A stretch of DNA of 64,000 nt from Lasioglossum baleicum. Lineage: Eukaryota > Arthropoda > Insecta > Hymenoptera > Halictidae. Of the stretch, positions 12,836 to 24,810 are shown in pieces (position 1 is the stretch's first letter; the number at the start of each line of letters is the position of its first letter). The stretch covers positions 7,441,579 through 7,505,578 of the forward strand of contig NC_134935.1 of NCBI RefSeq assembly GCF_051020765.1, given 5' to 3'. The translations under genes were made by a program, and so were the position numbers. The notes under the pieces were generated by a model. That model was not told where the DNA came from, made no database searches, and saw only the letters and a program-made list of their open reading frames with translations.

Positions 12836-13454
12836 CGTTGATATTCGATCGATAATGACAAACTCTTTTTTAACAATATCTAAAAAATGTATTACTCTTT
12901 CAACCTCAGCTTCCAACACGATTTTAATAGAATTTCAACCCGAGTCAATGAAGTTCCGTGTTATTCCCTGGCTAATCAAATCTAAACCGATATCACCGAT
13001 GCATTCGAAATTCTACCGGGGTCGACGAAGAAATCTAATATTAAACTGCAAAACAAGCAACACGTATAATTAGCAATTTCATTGGCAGTCTCGAACGAGG
13101 CATACAGCGGTCCACTAACCCTCGTTACACAAAACTTTCCAACCTCGCTACTCGTGCATCGTAAAACGACACAAACTCCTGTAACGCCACATCCTCGACA
13201 GATATTAACCGTAAAATTGACGAGAATAAACATCAACCCTCCGATCGAACGAGTTTTTACGACTATCAGACGATATAGGAAGGTTCCATAAACTTTTCAC
13301 GCCTCGGAATAATGATTGTTGATGTATTTCAGTTTCTTCCTCTGTTGATCAAGCCGTCGCGTCGGTGACAGGATTATTTGCAGCACGATGCTTAATAAAA
13401 TGGAGTGAATCTAACTTCGAGTAACGTTCAGGTCACGAAATAGTAGCCTTACAC

Positions 13455-13653
13455 AATCTTCACAAGACTCGCCACTAAAAATTGCTGTACCATTATTCAC
13501 AATATTGTTTACATTATTAAATATATTGATATCTAATCAATTACTACACATTTAAGTATTGTACGAGGTATTATAACAATTTCATATCCATAAAATGGAA
13601 AACATCATATACAATGTAATTATTCGAGTTGAAATAGCTCCGACTGCAAAGAG
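13455..13653 (+). repeat. Dispersed TTAA-type repeat with GACTCGCCACTAAAAATTGC
   Basis: This copy is homologous to 39512-39752. Shared blocks are ATTGCTGTACCATTATTCA, TATCTAATCAAT, TTTAAGTATTGTA and the end AAAATAGCTC...TGCAAAG. It ends at GAGTTAA, so a TTAA border is preserved on the right. The left end is degraded. Confidence 0.65.
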
Positions 13654-14744
13654 TTAATAGTATGTATCTCGTCGATGTCTTTAGCTTCCTGTTTCAGCTT
13701 ACTTAGTCTAAATACTTTTCCACTATCTATGTACATTCCATCGCGTTTTTAACGGCATCGCAATGAAGCCGTGAATTTAAGAGCCATACCTCCAAGGTAT
13801 AAAAGGTATTTAAAAAGTTCTCCTCGTCAAAGTGAAATTATCAGTGTCGAGAGGAAAGAATGAAGTTTACCCCGACGATTTGCATTCAGAGCCGCATATC
13901 TATGCATAACCAGAGCATTATAATAATTTCGTCGGTGTGTACGAAGAAACATGTAGTCGCCTCGGTTATCCATAGAAATTGGGGCTCGCATAACAGAAAA
14001 GCTCGGCGCGCTGTTCATTTTTCTTATCGGCCATTCATCGGGATGGCTCATTTCAATATGTATGACGAAAAGTCAATTTTCCTTGATTATCTGAAGCAAA
14101 CTGGACCACACACGGCATTTATATAACCGAGTAACAGTGTGCGCGTATGACTATGTTTGTGTACGACCAACAAACTATAAGCACGCTGCATCGTGTTATC
14201 AACACGACTACTGAATAATAATTCGCAAACCGACGCGGCATCGAGACACACAGATGTAAAAACGTTGACCAGTTGTCGTCCATCATCTACCTATACATAT
14301 ACAAATATATTCAATGTTTATTTACGCCAAACCGGGTGTTTCGTTTAATGGAATATCCGTGCGGCCGAGAAAAGTGATCGGCAGAATTTATCATATTATT
14401 ACGGGACGGTGGGGAAACGCGTCGCATTCCGACTCGTTTGTTTGCCGAGGTCGTCACGCGAACAGAGTCGCCGATACGTTTCATCGAATCGGCCGATATA
14501 GGTACGCAACGCGCTGCTCATCCGAGAGCTTTAATCGTATCGGAAATTGATTTTTGACTGGGATCCGTTGCGGTCTCCAATTTCTTGGATGGCTTGGCAC
14601 CCACCTTTTCAATTGACCAGGGTCGATTGGAAGTTTTCAGCCGATTTCAACACCGTATCGCGTCCAACATTTTCGCACAGCCTTTTCCCTCGTTTAGAGA
14701 CCAAACATAGGATTAGTACATTTCTAGAACTATGTGCAAATAAA

Positions 14745-14918
14745 CACTGCGGATGTTTATGCAATTTTCAATTTTAATATCTTAGTTTCAGTGGTAGTAG
14801 TCTTTGTATGTAGATCCGAAATATGTAAATGGAAATCGTACTAAATTCTATGGAATTTTATTTTCTAGCATTTTTCGAACACTTTTGGAAGCCACAAATG
14901 CATTAAATATCCATAATC
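14745..14918 (+). repeat. Inverted-repeat element, subfamily B, copy 1
   Basis: The element starts CACTGCGGATGTTTATGCAA and ends near ATCCATAATCTA. Its interior (GTGGTAGTAGTC, ATCGTACTAAATTCTATGGA) matches the copy at 50295-50493 in the same orientation. The TIR is shared with subfamily A elements elsewhere in the window. No transposase is present, so it is non-autonomous. Confidence 0.65.
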
Positions 14919-16668
14919 TAATTATATTGAACCTTTTGAAAGTGTATTTGAAAATCATAAAGATACTTGGGTAAACTGCCGAAAGTTGGTCAAATCGGAT
15001 TGAGCTAAAATTTTGCACATATGTTCATTTTGTCCAACGTAGAACTGAGAGCTGTTTGAAAGAAAATATTGAATGTTGAAAGAGGAAACCTGTAAAAAGT
15101 GCCTCCGAAACTGGAATCCAAAAGGAAAAGCTCTTACAACCGTGGACGTAACCAATTGGTCGATCGGCGAACGTTCGCGGAAAAACAGAAACATCTTCGC
15201 ACGGTCGTGATCCGAGTTATGGCAGGCGCGATCGAGCGTACCGAAACCGTAGCTCATAAATTCGCGACTGTCGTTGGACGTACGGGACCAGGCGTGACAG
15301 TATAAACCGTGTACATAAAACTCTTACAGCGGGAATGGTAATATAAAGTTTAATACGGCCTCGAACTTTCGCGGATTATGATCGGAAAGGCTTGTCGGTG
15401 GCACGGGCCCGAGCGTTCGCCCGCGTCGCATTGCAAATTCGAAACGTTTCTTTAAGGCATGAGGACGGTGGGGGTTTTATACCCCGCGGAAAGCTTACTC
15501 AGGAATTCCAGAGCCACTCACCGTGGGACCCGGTAGGAAGTTGTAACTCTTCAGCCGGCGTTCGTATATATGGAAAGTTCCCAGTCAGTAATTTCACTCG
15601 ACTCCGTCGAATAACGTGAAAATATACCGTCGGTCATTCCGTCGACGTTACGATTTTTAGACGTCGTCGCTCGTGTAAATTCATCTCGTCCATCGAGAAT
15701 TTAAAAAAATGATTTTACACGCTCCGTTACCATCCAACGTTTATTTCGGCACCGGGTATCGATCGCCAGTATGTTCCCGTCGAACGGTAAACCAGATTTT
15801 ATCCGCCGTCGACAATAAGCTGTTCGACGAAACGGTGAACTGGTTTAGGGGCTGGTTAAAAAACTAAACAAATATTCCTGCTGTAGTCCAATTTCCACAG
15901 TAAGTCGTAACACTCGAATCCCCTGCAACCGTGGAATTTTATGTAAAATCCAACGAAATCAAAATAATGTAGTCATTAAAAACAAAATTGCAAAGTTAAA
16001 TTTTGTCTTCAATCATTCTGCACCCTTCGGTCCGAATAAGAAGTTTTTGTTCGCTTTTCATGGCACACTTGTTCCTAAAGAGAGGCCAAGAACGAACCAA
16101 GAAACTCTGGTTAATTACTCTGGTTAATTCCCTGTCTCGGGAAATAGAATAATTTCAAAAAAATATGATATAGGAATACTGTTTTAAATAGAAAAGTATA
16201 ACTGGACGTACGAATTTATGATTCTTCTCTTCACTATTCTACAATTTCCCCGAGTGTTCTCCGACTGTCTTCACTTCTCAACTTCCACTAACTCTCTATT
16301 CAGGGTTTCTACATGCTGTTACAATCGCCTGTTCCTGGTCAAATTAAAGCGAAGCACTCGGCAACATGCTATCGAGATTGCACGAGTTCCACAAGCTCAA
16401 GCAGCCTGTTCTCACGGGTCAATAAAATTATTACAACCAACGATGAATCTTGATTACATAGCGCACCGAGTGTAGCTTAACTTATTCAGTCGTTGCAACT
16501 CTCGGCGAAATAGATAAATGACCGAGTAGCAGAAATTCATGATAGGGTCCATTAACGTTTCACGAGGGAATGTTGATACCGGGAAGTTTCGTTCTCGTTA
16601 TGGAAGTAACAATCTAGTAGCCGAGAGTGTTCGAGGATAGAGTCTATCATTTCTCTCGTTCGATCAGT

Positions 16669-18562
16669 ATGGGATATCGCGTGACACCAAGAATGGCAAT
16701 TTCTTTTACGAAAGCTAGTGTTGCTCTGACACGTGCTTGGCCACCCCCGTTGCAAACATCGAAGTCCGAGCTTTTTTTCTTCAACGTTTCATGGTGTGCA
16801 TCATTCATCAGCTCGATCGGACTGCTTTTGCCACTGTTCAACGCGATCTGCAAGTACTATGATGAGCCTATAATTCTTGGGAAAAACGTGAGCCTCTTCG
16901 CGGCTGTTGCACAAGTGGCGATCAAGATGATAGTGTGTCGTTTAATGCAGAAACAGTTTCAGGTAAGTTGACGCTTTAGAAAGAATTTTTCCGAGATCGA
17001 GAAAAGTTCCCGAAAATGTTCGAGAATTCTCGCACATCCCCACTTATTAGTAGTTCATTGGAAGCATTAATTGCCGACGGTGACAATCGTGAAATCAGAT
17101 TTATGACGGAAGCGATGCGCTTTCAGAGGTTGTTCTTCGACATGGAGGAATTTTGCGAACATGCGACGGAGAAGGAAAACGCTGTTCTTCAACGCCACGT
17201 GGACAGATATAAGTATGTTCACGGGGTTTACACGTTATGGTGCTTTCTCACAACAGTCTTCGTTATATGCGGCCCGTTGTATTCGCCCCAGGCATTCCCG
17301 ACACACGCAAAATACCCATTTCCGGTGGAAGAACAGCCGCTGAGAAGTATTATTTTTTTCCATCAGTCGCTAGTCGGCTTCCAAGCTTCCGCCGGTATGG
17401 CGATCGACGCACAAGTTGCACTTCTACTGCGATACGCTACCGCCAGATTCGAAATCCTGGCGATGAAGCTGGAGAGGGTCCAGTCTGAAAGTCAATTGAA
17501 CGCATGTATACTGGAACATGCGAGGCTTCTCAGGTAATTCGTCCACCGAATTTTAGACCTCGAATATTGTGCCAGTCGGGTATGAACAGACTGCGGATAT
17601 TGATGCTGGAGAAAAATTTTCTCCACAGTTTTATATTTCTTCCTGAAATCTGATTCCATAATTTATGGGGTTATGCAATCCTGTAAGCCTGGTAAAACTG
17701 AATAAATCTAACATTTTCTTCGCATATATATAAAAATACGGTAAAATGAAAGAATTTTTTAGGGGACATTACCGTTCCCTGAAGTCACTTATACCGATAC
17801 ATCTGTTCTTACAACGAAAAACTAGCTAATTTTACGATGAAAATAATTAGCAGACCTCGAAATGCACAGTACTGCTTAGAGTGCTCAGAATTTTCACAAC
17901 GAACAAATTTCAGTTACACAAAGAACATATACCGGGCTGTAAGATTCATATGCTTTGCCACCGCGGTCACGACAAACCTTGCAGTAATTTTTGGCAGTCT
18001 GAATCTCGTTACTGTAAGTATTGCCGACGCAGAAACTCGCGTGCGTGCTCGACACTTGCGAGTTTACAGAAATTACTGCTGAACAGAAACAGCCGTTACC
18101 GTTGAAAATTTTATACGCCCTCGTTGTGGTCAGTGCTAGTGGAGAACTCTTCATGTACGCTTGGCCGGCAGACAGTTTGATACACCAGGTAATAAATCGA
18201 ACTTGTTGAAAAAAGTTTCACTAGGATTCTTAGTGTTTCATCTTTGTTCAGAGCACAGGTATCGCTAGGAGCGTTTACAATTCAACTTGGTTCGAACAAA
18301 ATGTGAAACAACAAAAGAAGATGTATTTCATGATATTAAGGTCCCAAAAACGTGAGGCAATCCAGATAACCGGTTTTCTACCACAAATTTCATTGTTCTA
18401 TTACGCGAAGGTACTTTTTCCTTCTGATTCATGCAAAGCGTGTAATAAATATTTGTGATATATATTTTTATTTGTTTTCAGTTTCTGTACACAGCATTTT
18501 CCTACTTCACAGCGTTGCGCGTAATGGTTGAAAAAACCAACGTCGATAGAGACATCGAATAA
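16669..18562 (+). CDS. Odorant receptor (7tm_6 family), six exons, 380 aa
   Basis: This is an insect odorant receptor, a seven-helix ligand-gated channel subunit expected to work with Orco in sensory neurons. Exons 16669-16962, 17127-17533, 17914-18013, 18087-18188, 18252-18410 and 18482-18562 join in phase to give 380 residues, close to the family's usual 380-420. Family marks are the WPPP motif in the N-terminal region, LLLPLFNAI in helix 2, VGFQASAGMAIDAQVALLLR in the fourth helix region, FMYAWPADSLIHQ after helix 5, and the C-terminal STWFEQ, MILRSQ, ITGFLPQISLFYYAK and SYFTALRVM block. The ATG at 16669 is preferred because the upstream in-frame codons contain no other ATG. The exon 2 acceptor was chosen as TTTCAG at 17126, which gives QKQF-Q-RLFFDMEEF. 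The sequence resembles the Or13a-like clade of bees and wasps, but that placement is from memory. No frameshift or missing motif is seen. ATTAAA follows at 18786. Confidence 0.94.
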
Positions 18563-20140
18563 AATAATGATTAGTCGAGATAAACTTTAGATGTTTACTC
18601 GAACTGAGAAAAACAACGAACATTGTCGGAGTAAGATGAAACAAAAACTTTTTGAAAATGTTTACAAAGTTCTTTCGTTTTCATATAGTTGTTTACCAGT
18701 CTATATTTTTGCATTGGGATTTTGCACACATGTATTTATTGATTGTTGAAGTACATACATGTGTGATTTTTCTAAGTAAAATATAATTAAAACTATGTGT
18801 GTTATATAGAATAGAAACGATTTATTTCCAGCCTCCCGGCTGCGTAGAAATAATAAGGATCTCGGTTTACAAAATTCATGTATTGACCCACACATCCTTT
18901 CGTACTTTATTTAAAAAAAGAATAGTACGACAAAATATATGTGTGATACTAACAAAATTGTTTGTTTTCTCGTTCCTTGCCATTCTTTATGCAACAAGTT
19001 TGCACCATTTTTCCAAACGTTTTTTCCAAACAAGTTTGCACCATTTTGAATTATCTTGTGACGTCACTTATGGGCACCAGATACTTTGTCCCTTAGACCA
19101 GTGGTCCCCAACCCCCGGTCCGTGGATCAAATGGTACCGGGCCGCCCAAGGAACATTAAATACAATTAAATTAAAATTATTAAATCAAAACAATCTAAAT
19201 TATAAACAATCAACGCCCCCCCCCCTCAGCGGGCCGCGGTCAAATTATAAAACGTTGACCGGTCCGCAGCGATAGAAAGGTTGAGGAGCACTGCCTTAGA
19301 CCATATACAATGACTCCCACGTCTCTTACCCATCTCTTACACGGCAAAAACATTTGAAATTGGACAACTCTGAAACACGCATAACTTTTGAATCACTGAT
19401 CTCCTAGGATTGAAACTTGAATTTTTGGCATGGCAGTATTTGGATTTTGCATAACAGTACTTCAACAGTCTTTGGTCGATAGCCAATCGTAGGCACTGTC
19501 GATGAGCATAGCTATAGCTTATACATTTTTTGAAAATGTGACGTCACCGTTTACCATGGTCGTGCACGGTCTTTGCCTCTGGGAAAGACTCGGCGTCTTG
19601 CATATCCTATATTTATATGTATACTATACTGATACTATACCTATGCCGGATCTATAAGAATGTATGATCTATGGTTCTAGGGTTCGCTCGGCGCAGCACT
19701 ATAGCGGTGCTAACAAATTTCTAGCTACGAGCACGAGCACTCTCACTCATACTTGCTCATACTCTTCGTTTATGTATGTTTTTCGAAAAATGTAATGATT
19801 GTTGATATTGATTGATTGAGTCATGATATTATTCATTACTCCGTCATTGAATATGACCAGATATAGGGAAAGTATTTAATAAATAATTTAAAGTGTAGAG
19901 ATTACTGTACGCGGAAGCAATAAAAACCATAGTCTACACTTTACACATTCGTGTTGCGTTCATAAAATTATATAATGTGCAAGTTTGAATTTTACAATAA
20001 TGGTAGTGTGATTTTATAATGATTCAAGCATAACAACTCGTAGAAGACTTGTTTTAGTCTGGATGATCCGATTCATGGCATAATTGACATAACCAAAAAA
20101 GTCTACTTCGTATGGAACTTTGTAAAATTGTAAATACATC
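18563..20140. other. Intergenic DNA between the odorant receptor and NDUFAF1
   Basis: No gene is supported. The stretch contains an ATTAAA at 18786-18791 that could end the receptor transcript. It also contains a tandem 19-base duplication (ACAAGTTTGCACCATTTTT, at 18994 and again at 19030) and a complete hAT-type element at 19099-19293. Confidence 0.6.
19099..19293 (+). mobile_element. hAT-type non-autonomous element with 8-bp target duplication
   Basis: The 195-bp element runs from CAGTGGTCCCCAACC to GGTTGAGGAGCACTG, so its ends are imperfect inverted repeats. It is flanked by identical 8-bp copies of CCTTAGAC at 19091-19098 and 19294-19301. CAG-starting termini plus an 8-bp duplication are the hallmarks of hAT transposons. 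No transposase frame is present. The interior holds a C8 run and CCGGTCCGTGGATC near the left end, mirrored by GACCGGTCCGC near the right end. Confidence 0.92.
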
Positions 20141-21482
20141 ATGATTCGTGTATTAGTGTCGTGTTCGAGGATTTCTAGTGGTAGCACGCGAAAAATTCAT
20201 AACAGCAGTCGTTTATTAGATTTTTGGGAACCGAAGAGATCGGGTTATCCGGAAGTACACGATATCGTAAAGAAAGAGGAAAAAGACTTGAGCCTGCTCG
20301 GAAGATTGAAAGCAGGATGTCGCGACATCAAGGAGGAGGGTTCTTTATTTATGACAGAAATGCGGGACGGTTTCAAATTGTATCAAACCGAGATATTGCC
20401 AGATTCCGAAGAAATCCTGTTCAAGTTCGACGGAACGGAAGATTGCCGAAACAAGTGGAAAGTAACTTGCGACAGCGACTATAACGAAGGTTTCTCGACT
20501 GCTAAGTAAGCATCCAATTCACATTGTTTAACGAGCAAAATTATCATTTCCACTTGCTTGTATGTCACTTGCGATGTTTATGGAACCAGATGGATTAGTT
20601 TAGGAGATAATCTGTACACAGTTCTTTCTCTAAAAGAATTCAAAATAACGAAGGTCGTTTTTTAAAACTTTTTTATCTGAGTCTATAATAAAAATTTAAA
20701 AAATATATTTCATAGATTAGTTTGAGCTGTTCACAAGTCAAATCGGTTAACTTCACTTTGTTAGCTTCAACAAAAGTTAAAAGAATCTTTAAAAATGAAT
20801 CTGCAGTATCTCATCAAATTTTCTTTACTCCTTTGTGCAGTTAATCGATTTAGCAAACGAGTAACTTGGTTATAAACATGCTGAAAATATCATCGAAATT
20901 ACAATTTTTCTTTTGCAATATAAACAACAAAGAAATGGTTTATGCATACCTTATCTTTCTTTCAGATTAGACTTTACGCTTTCTGGTACAGGACTGTTCC
21001 ATGGCGAGCTAAATCCTCGTCTGCCTAAGGACGGTACAATTGGGAAAGCCGGTTATTGTAATATAACTACCGTAACCAAGAGAAAATCTTTTAAACGGAA
21101 GACCACGTACAGTCTTGACCCTTACAATTCTGTAATTTTAAGAGTTCGGGGAGACGGCAGATGTTACATGTTGAATCTGTTGCAAAAGGGAATGCTTGAT
21201 ATTACATGGTACCGTAATTACAACTATTTCATGTACACCACAGGCGGCCCTTACTGGCAGCACATTAAGATACCATTCAGCAAGTTTGTATATAGTTCAA
21301 AGGGTGGGGTACTAGACGATCAGAGGCCTTTACCGCCCAACATGGTCACACATTTCGGAATCACGCTCGGCGACAAGAATCATGGGCCCTTCAAACTAGA
21401 GATCGATTATATCGGAGTGTGTTACGATGCAACACTGTTCGAGGACTGTGCCTACGAAATGATCGACATGACCAAATCTTAA
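20141..21482 (+). CDS. Ndufaf1: Complex I intermediate-associated protein 30 (NDUFAF1/CIA30), 293 aa
   Basis: This is an assembly factor for mitochondrial complex I; it acts in the MCIA complex at the inner membrane during building of the membrane arm. Two exons, 20141-20505 and 20966-21482, join in phase 2 (GCTAA-GTAAGC donor; TTTCAG acceptor) to give 293 residues. The N-terminus is basic and serine-rich (MIRVLVSCSRISSGSTRKIH), fitting a mitochondrial presequence. The CIA30 domain spans about residues 90-275. Its landmarks are LFKFDGTEDCRNKWKVTCD, SGTGLFHGELNPRLP, GYCNITTVT, ILRVRGDGRCYMLNL, YWQHIKIPFSKFVYSSKG, and the C-terminal FGITLGDKNHGPFKLEIDYI. Length matches animal orthologs. AATAAA follows the stop by 19 bases. 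The gene converges with cardiolipin synthase on the opposite strand. Confidence 0.95.
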
Positions 21483-21500
21483 CCGTCGTAGAAAAAATAT

Positions 21501-21506
21501 AATAAA
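21501..21506 (+). terminator. AATAAA polyadenylation signal of NDUFAF1
   Basis: The hexamer lies 19 bases after the NDUFAF1 stop, inside the 94-bp gap to the convergent cardiolipin synthase stop. Cleavage 10-30 bases downstream would keep the transcript short, while the opposing transcript must extend into or past this point. Confidence 0.6.
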
Positions 21507-21576
21507 TCTATGAAGAATGTATTAACAGTGTATTTCTTCATTGCTCAGCGATTAATCAATCGTACACACGATGTAC

Positions 21577-22700
21577 CTAGCGAGGTGTCTGCCTGGTGTC
21601 CGTCTTTTTTCTCAGAAACTTGTATGTGTTCTTTGACAACAAGTAGCTTATACCACCTGCTAGCGTTGTCAACGCTGTCACGTAGCACAGGCCCACCAGA
21701 ATCGGGTGATTCACAAAATGGAAAATAGGGGCAGCCAGAGTCCCAGCAGCGAACGACAACTGTACGCCGGTGTTAATTTTACTTATGTATGTCGGGGCTA
21801 ACTGTACAGTCGCGTGTGTGGGGTCAAAATACCTTGCCAGGGTTTTCTGAAACATTTCAATAAACTGATCAACGGACTATTCATTATCCATACACATTTG
21901 GCTTCTCTATCTTTGCTCTAATGTCTGTGGGAATTGTTAGTATTCCTTAAATAATTTCTTAAGACACGTACTGGTGGAGGTAAAGAACGGTATCTAATGT
22001 ACGAAGCAGCAGAAACTAAGGCAACATCCCTCACAACAACAAGACACGTTAGAGGAATAGGAACCAATCCCACACAGGCCAGAGATAAAAACAGTGTGCC
22101 CACTAGCAATTTGTCAGCACATGGGTCTAGGAAACTACCAAGCTTCGAAGCTTGCGTTATCCATGTACGCGCGATCCATCCGTCTGCCATATCACTGAAT
22201 CCTGCAATTATTAAAAGCCACAGTGCTACCTGTAACGCAAGCGAAAAACATTAGTACAACCGAGTTGCGACGATATCTTAGATGTTGTCACATGTTACCT
22301 GATAGTCCTGCGACAAAATTAAATAACTCAAATAAGGGGATGCTACAATTCTACCCATACAAAGAAAGTTCGGCACTGTCCAAATGTTCTCCTTCTCTAT
22401 AATCTCCTCGACTTTTCGTTTGGTGTGCTTGATATCTTGGAGTATCTGCGTTCTTAACGCTTTCCTCCTAGCTATTCGTTCGTTCTTCGAGACATAGTTT
22501 TTTTGGTGGTCGTTGATCCCAGTGGAGTACACGCTGGTACGATATGTGAAATATTGTTTCAGACATTTCTCTAGCAAGCATCTATTCGATGTTGCGGTCT
22601 GCTTGAAACGTAATATGGTACAATAGCTCATTGCCATTTTTCCTGTTTTTGAAACGATACAAAGAGAAGTAAACAACAGCAACGGGTTTCGTGATCGCAT
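21577..22700 (-). CDS. CRLS1: Cardiolipin synthase (CDP-alcohol phosphatidyltransferase), about 309 aa
   Basis: The enzyme condenses CDP-diacylglycerol with phosphatidylglycerol to make cardiolipin in the mitochondrial inner membrane. On the minus strand, exons 22700-22299, 22229-21972 and 21846-21577 join at phase 0 with GT-AG borders. The signature of the CDP-alcohol phosphatidyltransferase family is complete at about residues 147-173: DMADGWIARTW, then SKLGSFLDPCADK, carrying the metal-binding aspartates. NVPNFLC-type start (WTVPNFLCMGRIVASPYLSYL) precedes it, and TLARYFDPTHATVQLAPTYI with hydrophobic helices follows, as in animal CRLS1. The start is uncertain: ATG at 22700 gives 309 residues, while ATG at 22637 (MAMSYCTILRF) gives 288. 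An AG just before the latter could be an acceptor of a 5' exon. Both fit a mitochondrial targeting leader. Confidence 0.95.
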
Positions 22701-24810
22701 TCGAAATTACGCATTTCACGACGTTACAAATACCGACATCATATAAAAAATTGTGTATATAGTACCTACAACATGAAACGAGTTTAGAATTCAACGTTAC
22801 GAACGTATTTTGCCTGAAATTTCGAATCTTCTGAATCGTCTTCAACTTTCGGACCACTAGAATTAAAGCAACTCATGAGGAACAACATTTCATTCGTGTA
22901 CATGTTTATTTAAACAGCGTTCTCGCGATCCGTTTTTAATTAAGCGTTTACTTGACATCGAATTAAACGAAATCTCGAGAGGTTATGTTAACCAAAAACA
23001 AATAACGCATGTGCCTTACCCCTATCAGCTGAAACATTGCCGAGTTTCGTACGGCAGTAAAATTAATTCGAGATTGTCGCCGCCTTTGTATGTAAACTAC
23101 CTATACCAATTATACAATTGATTTGATGATTTTATTCGATGTGTTTATTACTCTTTAAATTAAGAGACATGATTTATCTACAAGTGATGCTGAACAATAT
23201 GGCAGAATGAATGCATGTACATGCGGTATCTATATTAAATAAAGTTATTCTCGTTGAGAACAGAGTCAACAACAACATCGTGGAATCAAATTATCGATTC
23301 TATTTCGATCGACGTGTAAAACGTTTCGTAAACGACACAATGTGCGCATCAAATGAAAGAAGAACGTAAGATATACTTATCATTTTTTCGAATACGCGAG
23401 GTGAAGATGCGTTACAAAATATCGATTATCGATAACGTGAACCATCGTTTTTCGATATTCATGCCTTGGTTCCCACGTTAAAATAACAATTTCGAAAGAA
23501 TAGTCCTGCGATTCACGTTGTCAACGTTTTAATTGTTTCGGCCTCGCTCTTTTTATTTATCTAAAAATTTCTTTAAAAGAATCTTTGATAAAACTCAAGT
23601 CATTTGGTCAGCTCGAACTTTGGTTCGCTCCACTTTTTGATCAATCTTTGAATGAAATCTTTGAATAAAAACGTTTTATTTAATATATACGTGTGTAAAA
23701 GAAAAGCGAACGTGCTGGTGAAAATGATAAATATATCTGTTTTTCAATTAACATTTTATTTATCATCGTCGGTCGACTACGCGTGCTGTTGAATAGGAAT
23801 CGTCTGACCACGCGATCGGCTTATTCTACTTCTTGCGAATGCTTTATTTATAGGTTTCGAGCCATAAAAGGGGACTCGGTTTACGATTCCGACTAAACTC
23901 ATCGTACCCACTTTGCTTTGAGCTATCATTTTCCTACCTTTCTCTCTACTCTTTTCTTCTCTTTTTCTCCCTAGCTTCCTCAGCCATTCTACCGCTTCCT
24001 CTGACCCCCTCTCGCTCGATATTTCCTCTATTCACACACCCCTTTCAAGTTCCCTACACATATTTTCTTCCCCCTTTGCACTAATAATTCTTACACCATT
24101 ATTAAAAACATTTGTTGCATTATCAATTTTCTATCCGATAATTGTAAACCACCAAGAAAGTATTCTATCAGTTTTTCTATCGATAAAATGAAGAGAATCA
24201 TATAAACTGGAAATGTTTCAGAAACTCGGGTTTCGAATAAGCTCCGGGTGCGAAGGTAAAAAAAAGAACGTAAAAATGACACTACTGAAAAACGTCATCT
24301 TCGCATTATCGAGAAATGAGAAGGCGCCTCTCGTGCCCTTGCAATCCTAGAAAAACAAGTCTACCCCGTTAACAAATTATGCTCTACGTGGACGGGCAAT
24401 GGATTTCAGGCAGAAGCTGTGCGACCACCAGTTCTGGCACTGCCTGTATGTATTCGTATTGCAGTGAGAACCGCTGCCGATCGGAGTGCCCCTTGTCGGA
24501 GCATGCGAGCGTCCGGTGTAGCGCAGGCGTACGGCTGGTCGAGGTACTGCAGGCGCACACGTCTCGGCGAGCAACAGAGTGCTGTGTGTACAACCCCCGC
24601 CCACGTATTATTATTCGGTCAGCTCGTGTACCCACGTTTCAACGGGGATCACGAACGCAAGATAGAGGAACCGCCTCGTGCCGGAGAAACAAGGCCCGCG
24701 GATACCGAGAGCGGATGATGAGTCGTTTATTCCAAGTCGTGGACTCGCCGCGTCGTCCGATCGACACAACCACGTAAAGAGGAAGGCTTTAATGCGACAC
24801 AAGGACGAGC
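22701..24810. other. Intergenic DNA between CRLS1 and Syt14
   Basis: The CRLS1 promoter and the Syt14 promoter/5' UTR should both lie here because the two genes are transcribed divergently. I see no coding exon. A pyrimidine-rich tract (CTTTCTCTCTACTCTTTTCT and similar) lies near 23940-24070. From about 24380 the sequence becomes GC-richer and lacks repeats, as expected for the 5' part of Syt14. Confidence 0.5.

Larger units (their letters stand above)
12701..16668. other. Intergenic DNA between the small gene and the odorant receptor
   Basis: No supported gene is seen. The stretch contains the polyadenylation signal of the upstream gene, a TTAA-ending repeat at 13455-13653 and a TA-flanked inverted-repeat element at 14745-14918. 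No second receptor exon was recognised. Confidence 0.55.

Noticed and set aside
17881..18209. Alternative frames across odorant receptor exons 3 and 4
   Set aside because: Only the frame joining 17914-18013 to 18087-18188 preserves receptor motifs and phase.
18799..19275. 158-codon plus-strand open frame after the odorant receptor
   Set aside because: Its C-terminal half is the hAT-type element and its start is non-ATG. No splice partner or domain.
24379..24777. Plus-strand 132-codon Cys/Arg-rich frame upstream of Syt14
   Set aside because: Non-ATG start and no family marks; it lies in the presumed Syt14 5' UTR/promoter and overlaps two antisense frames of equal quality.
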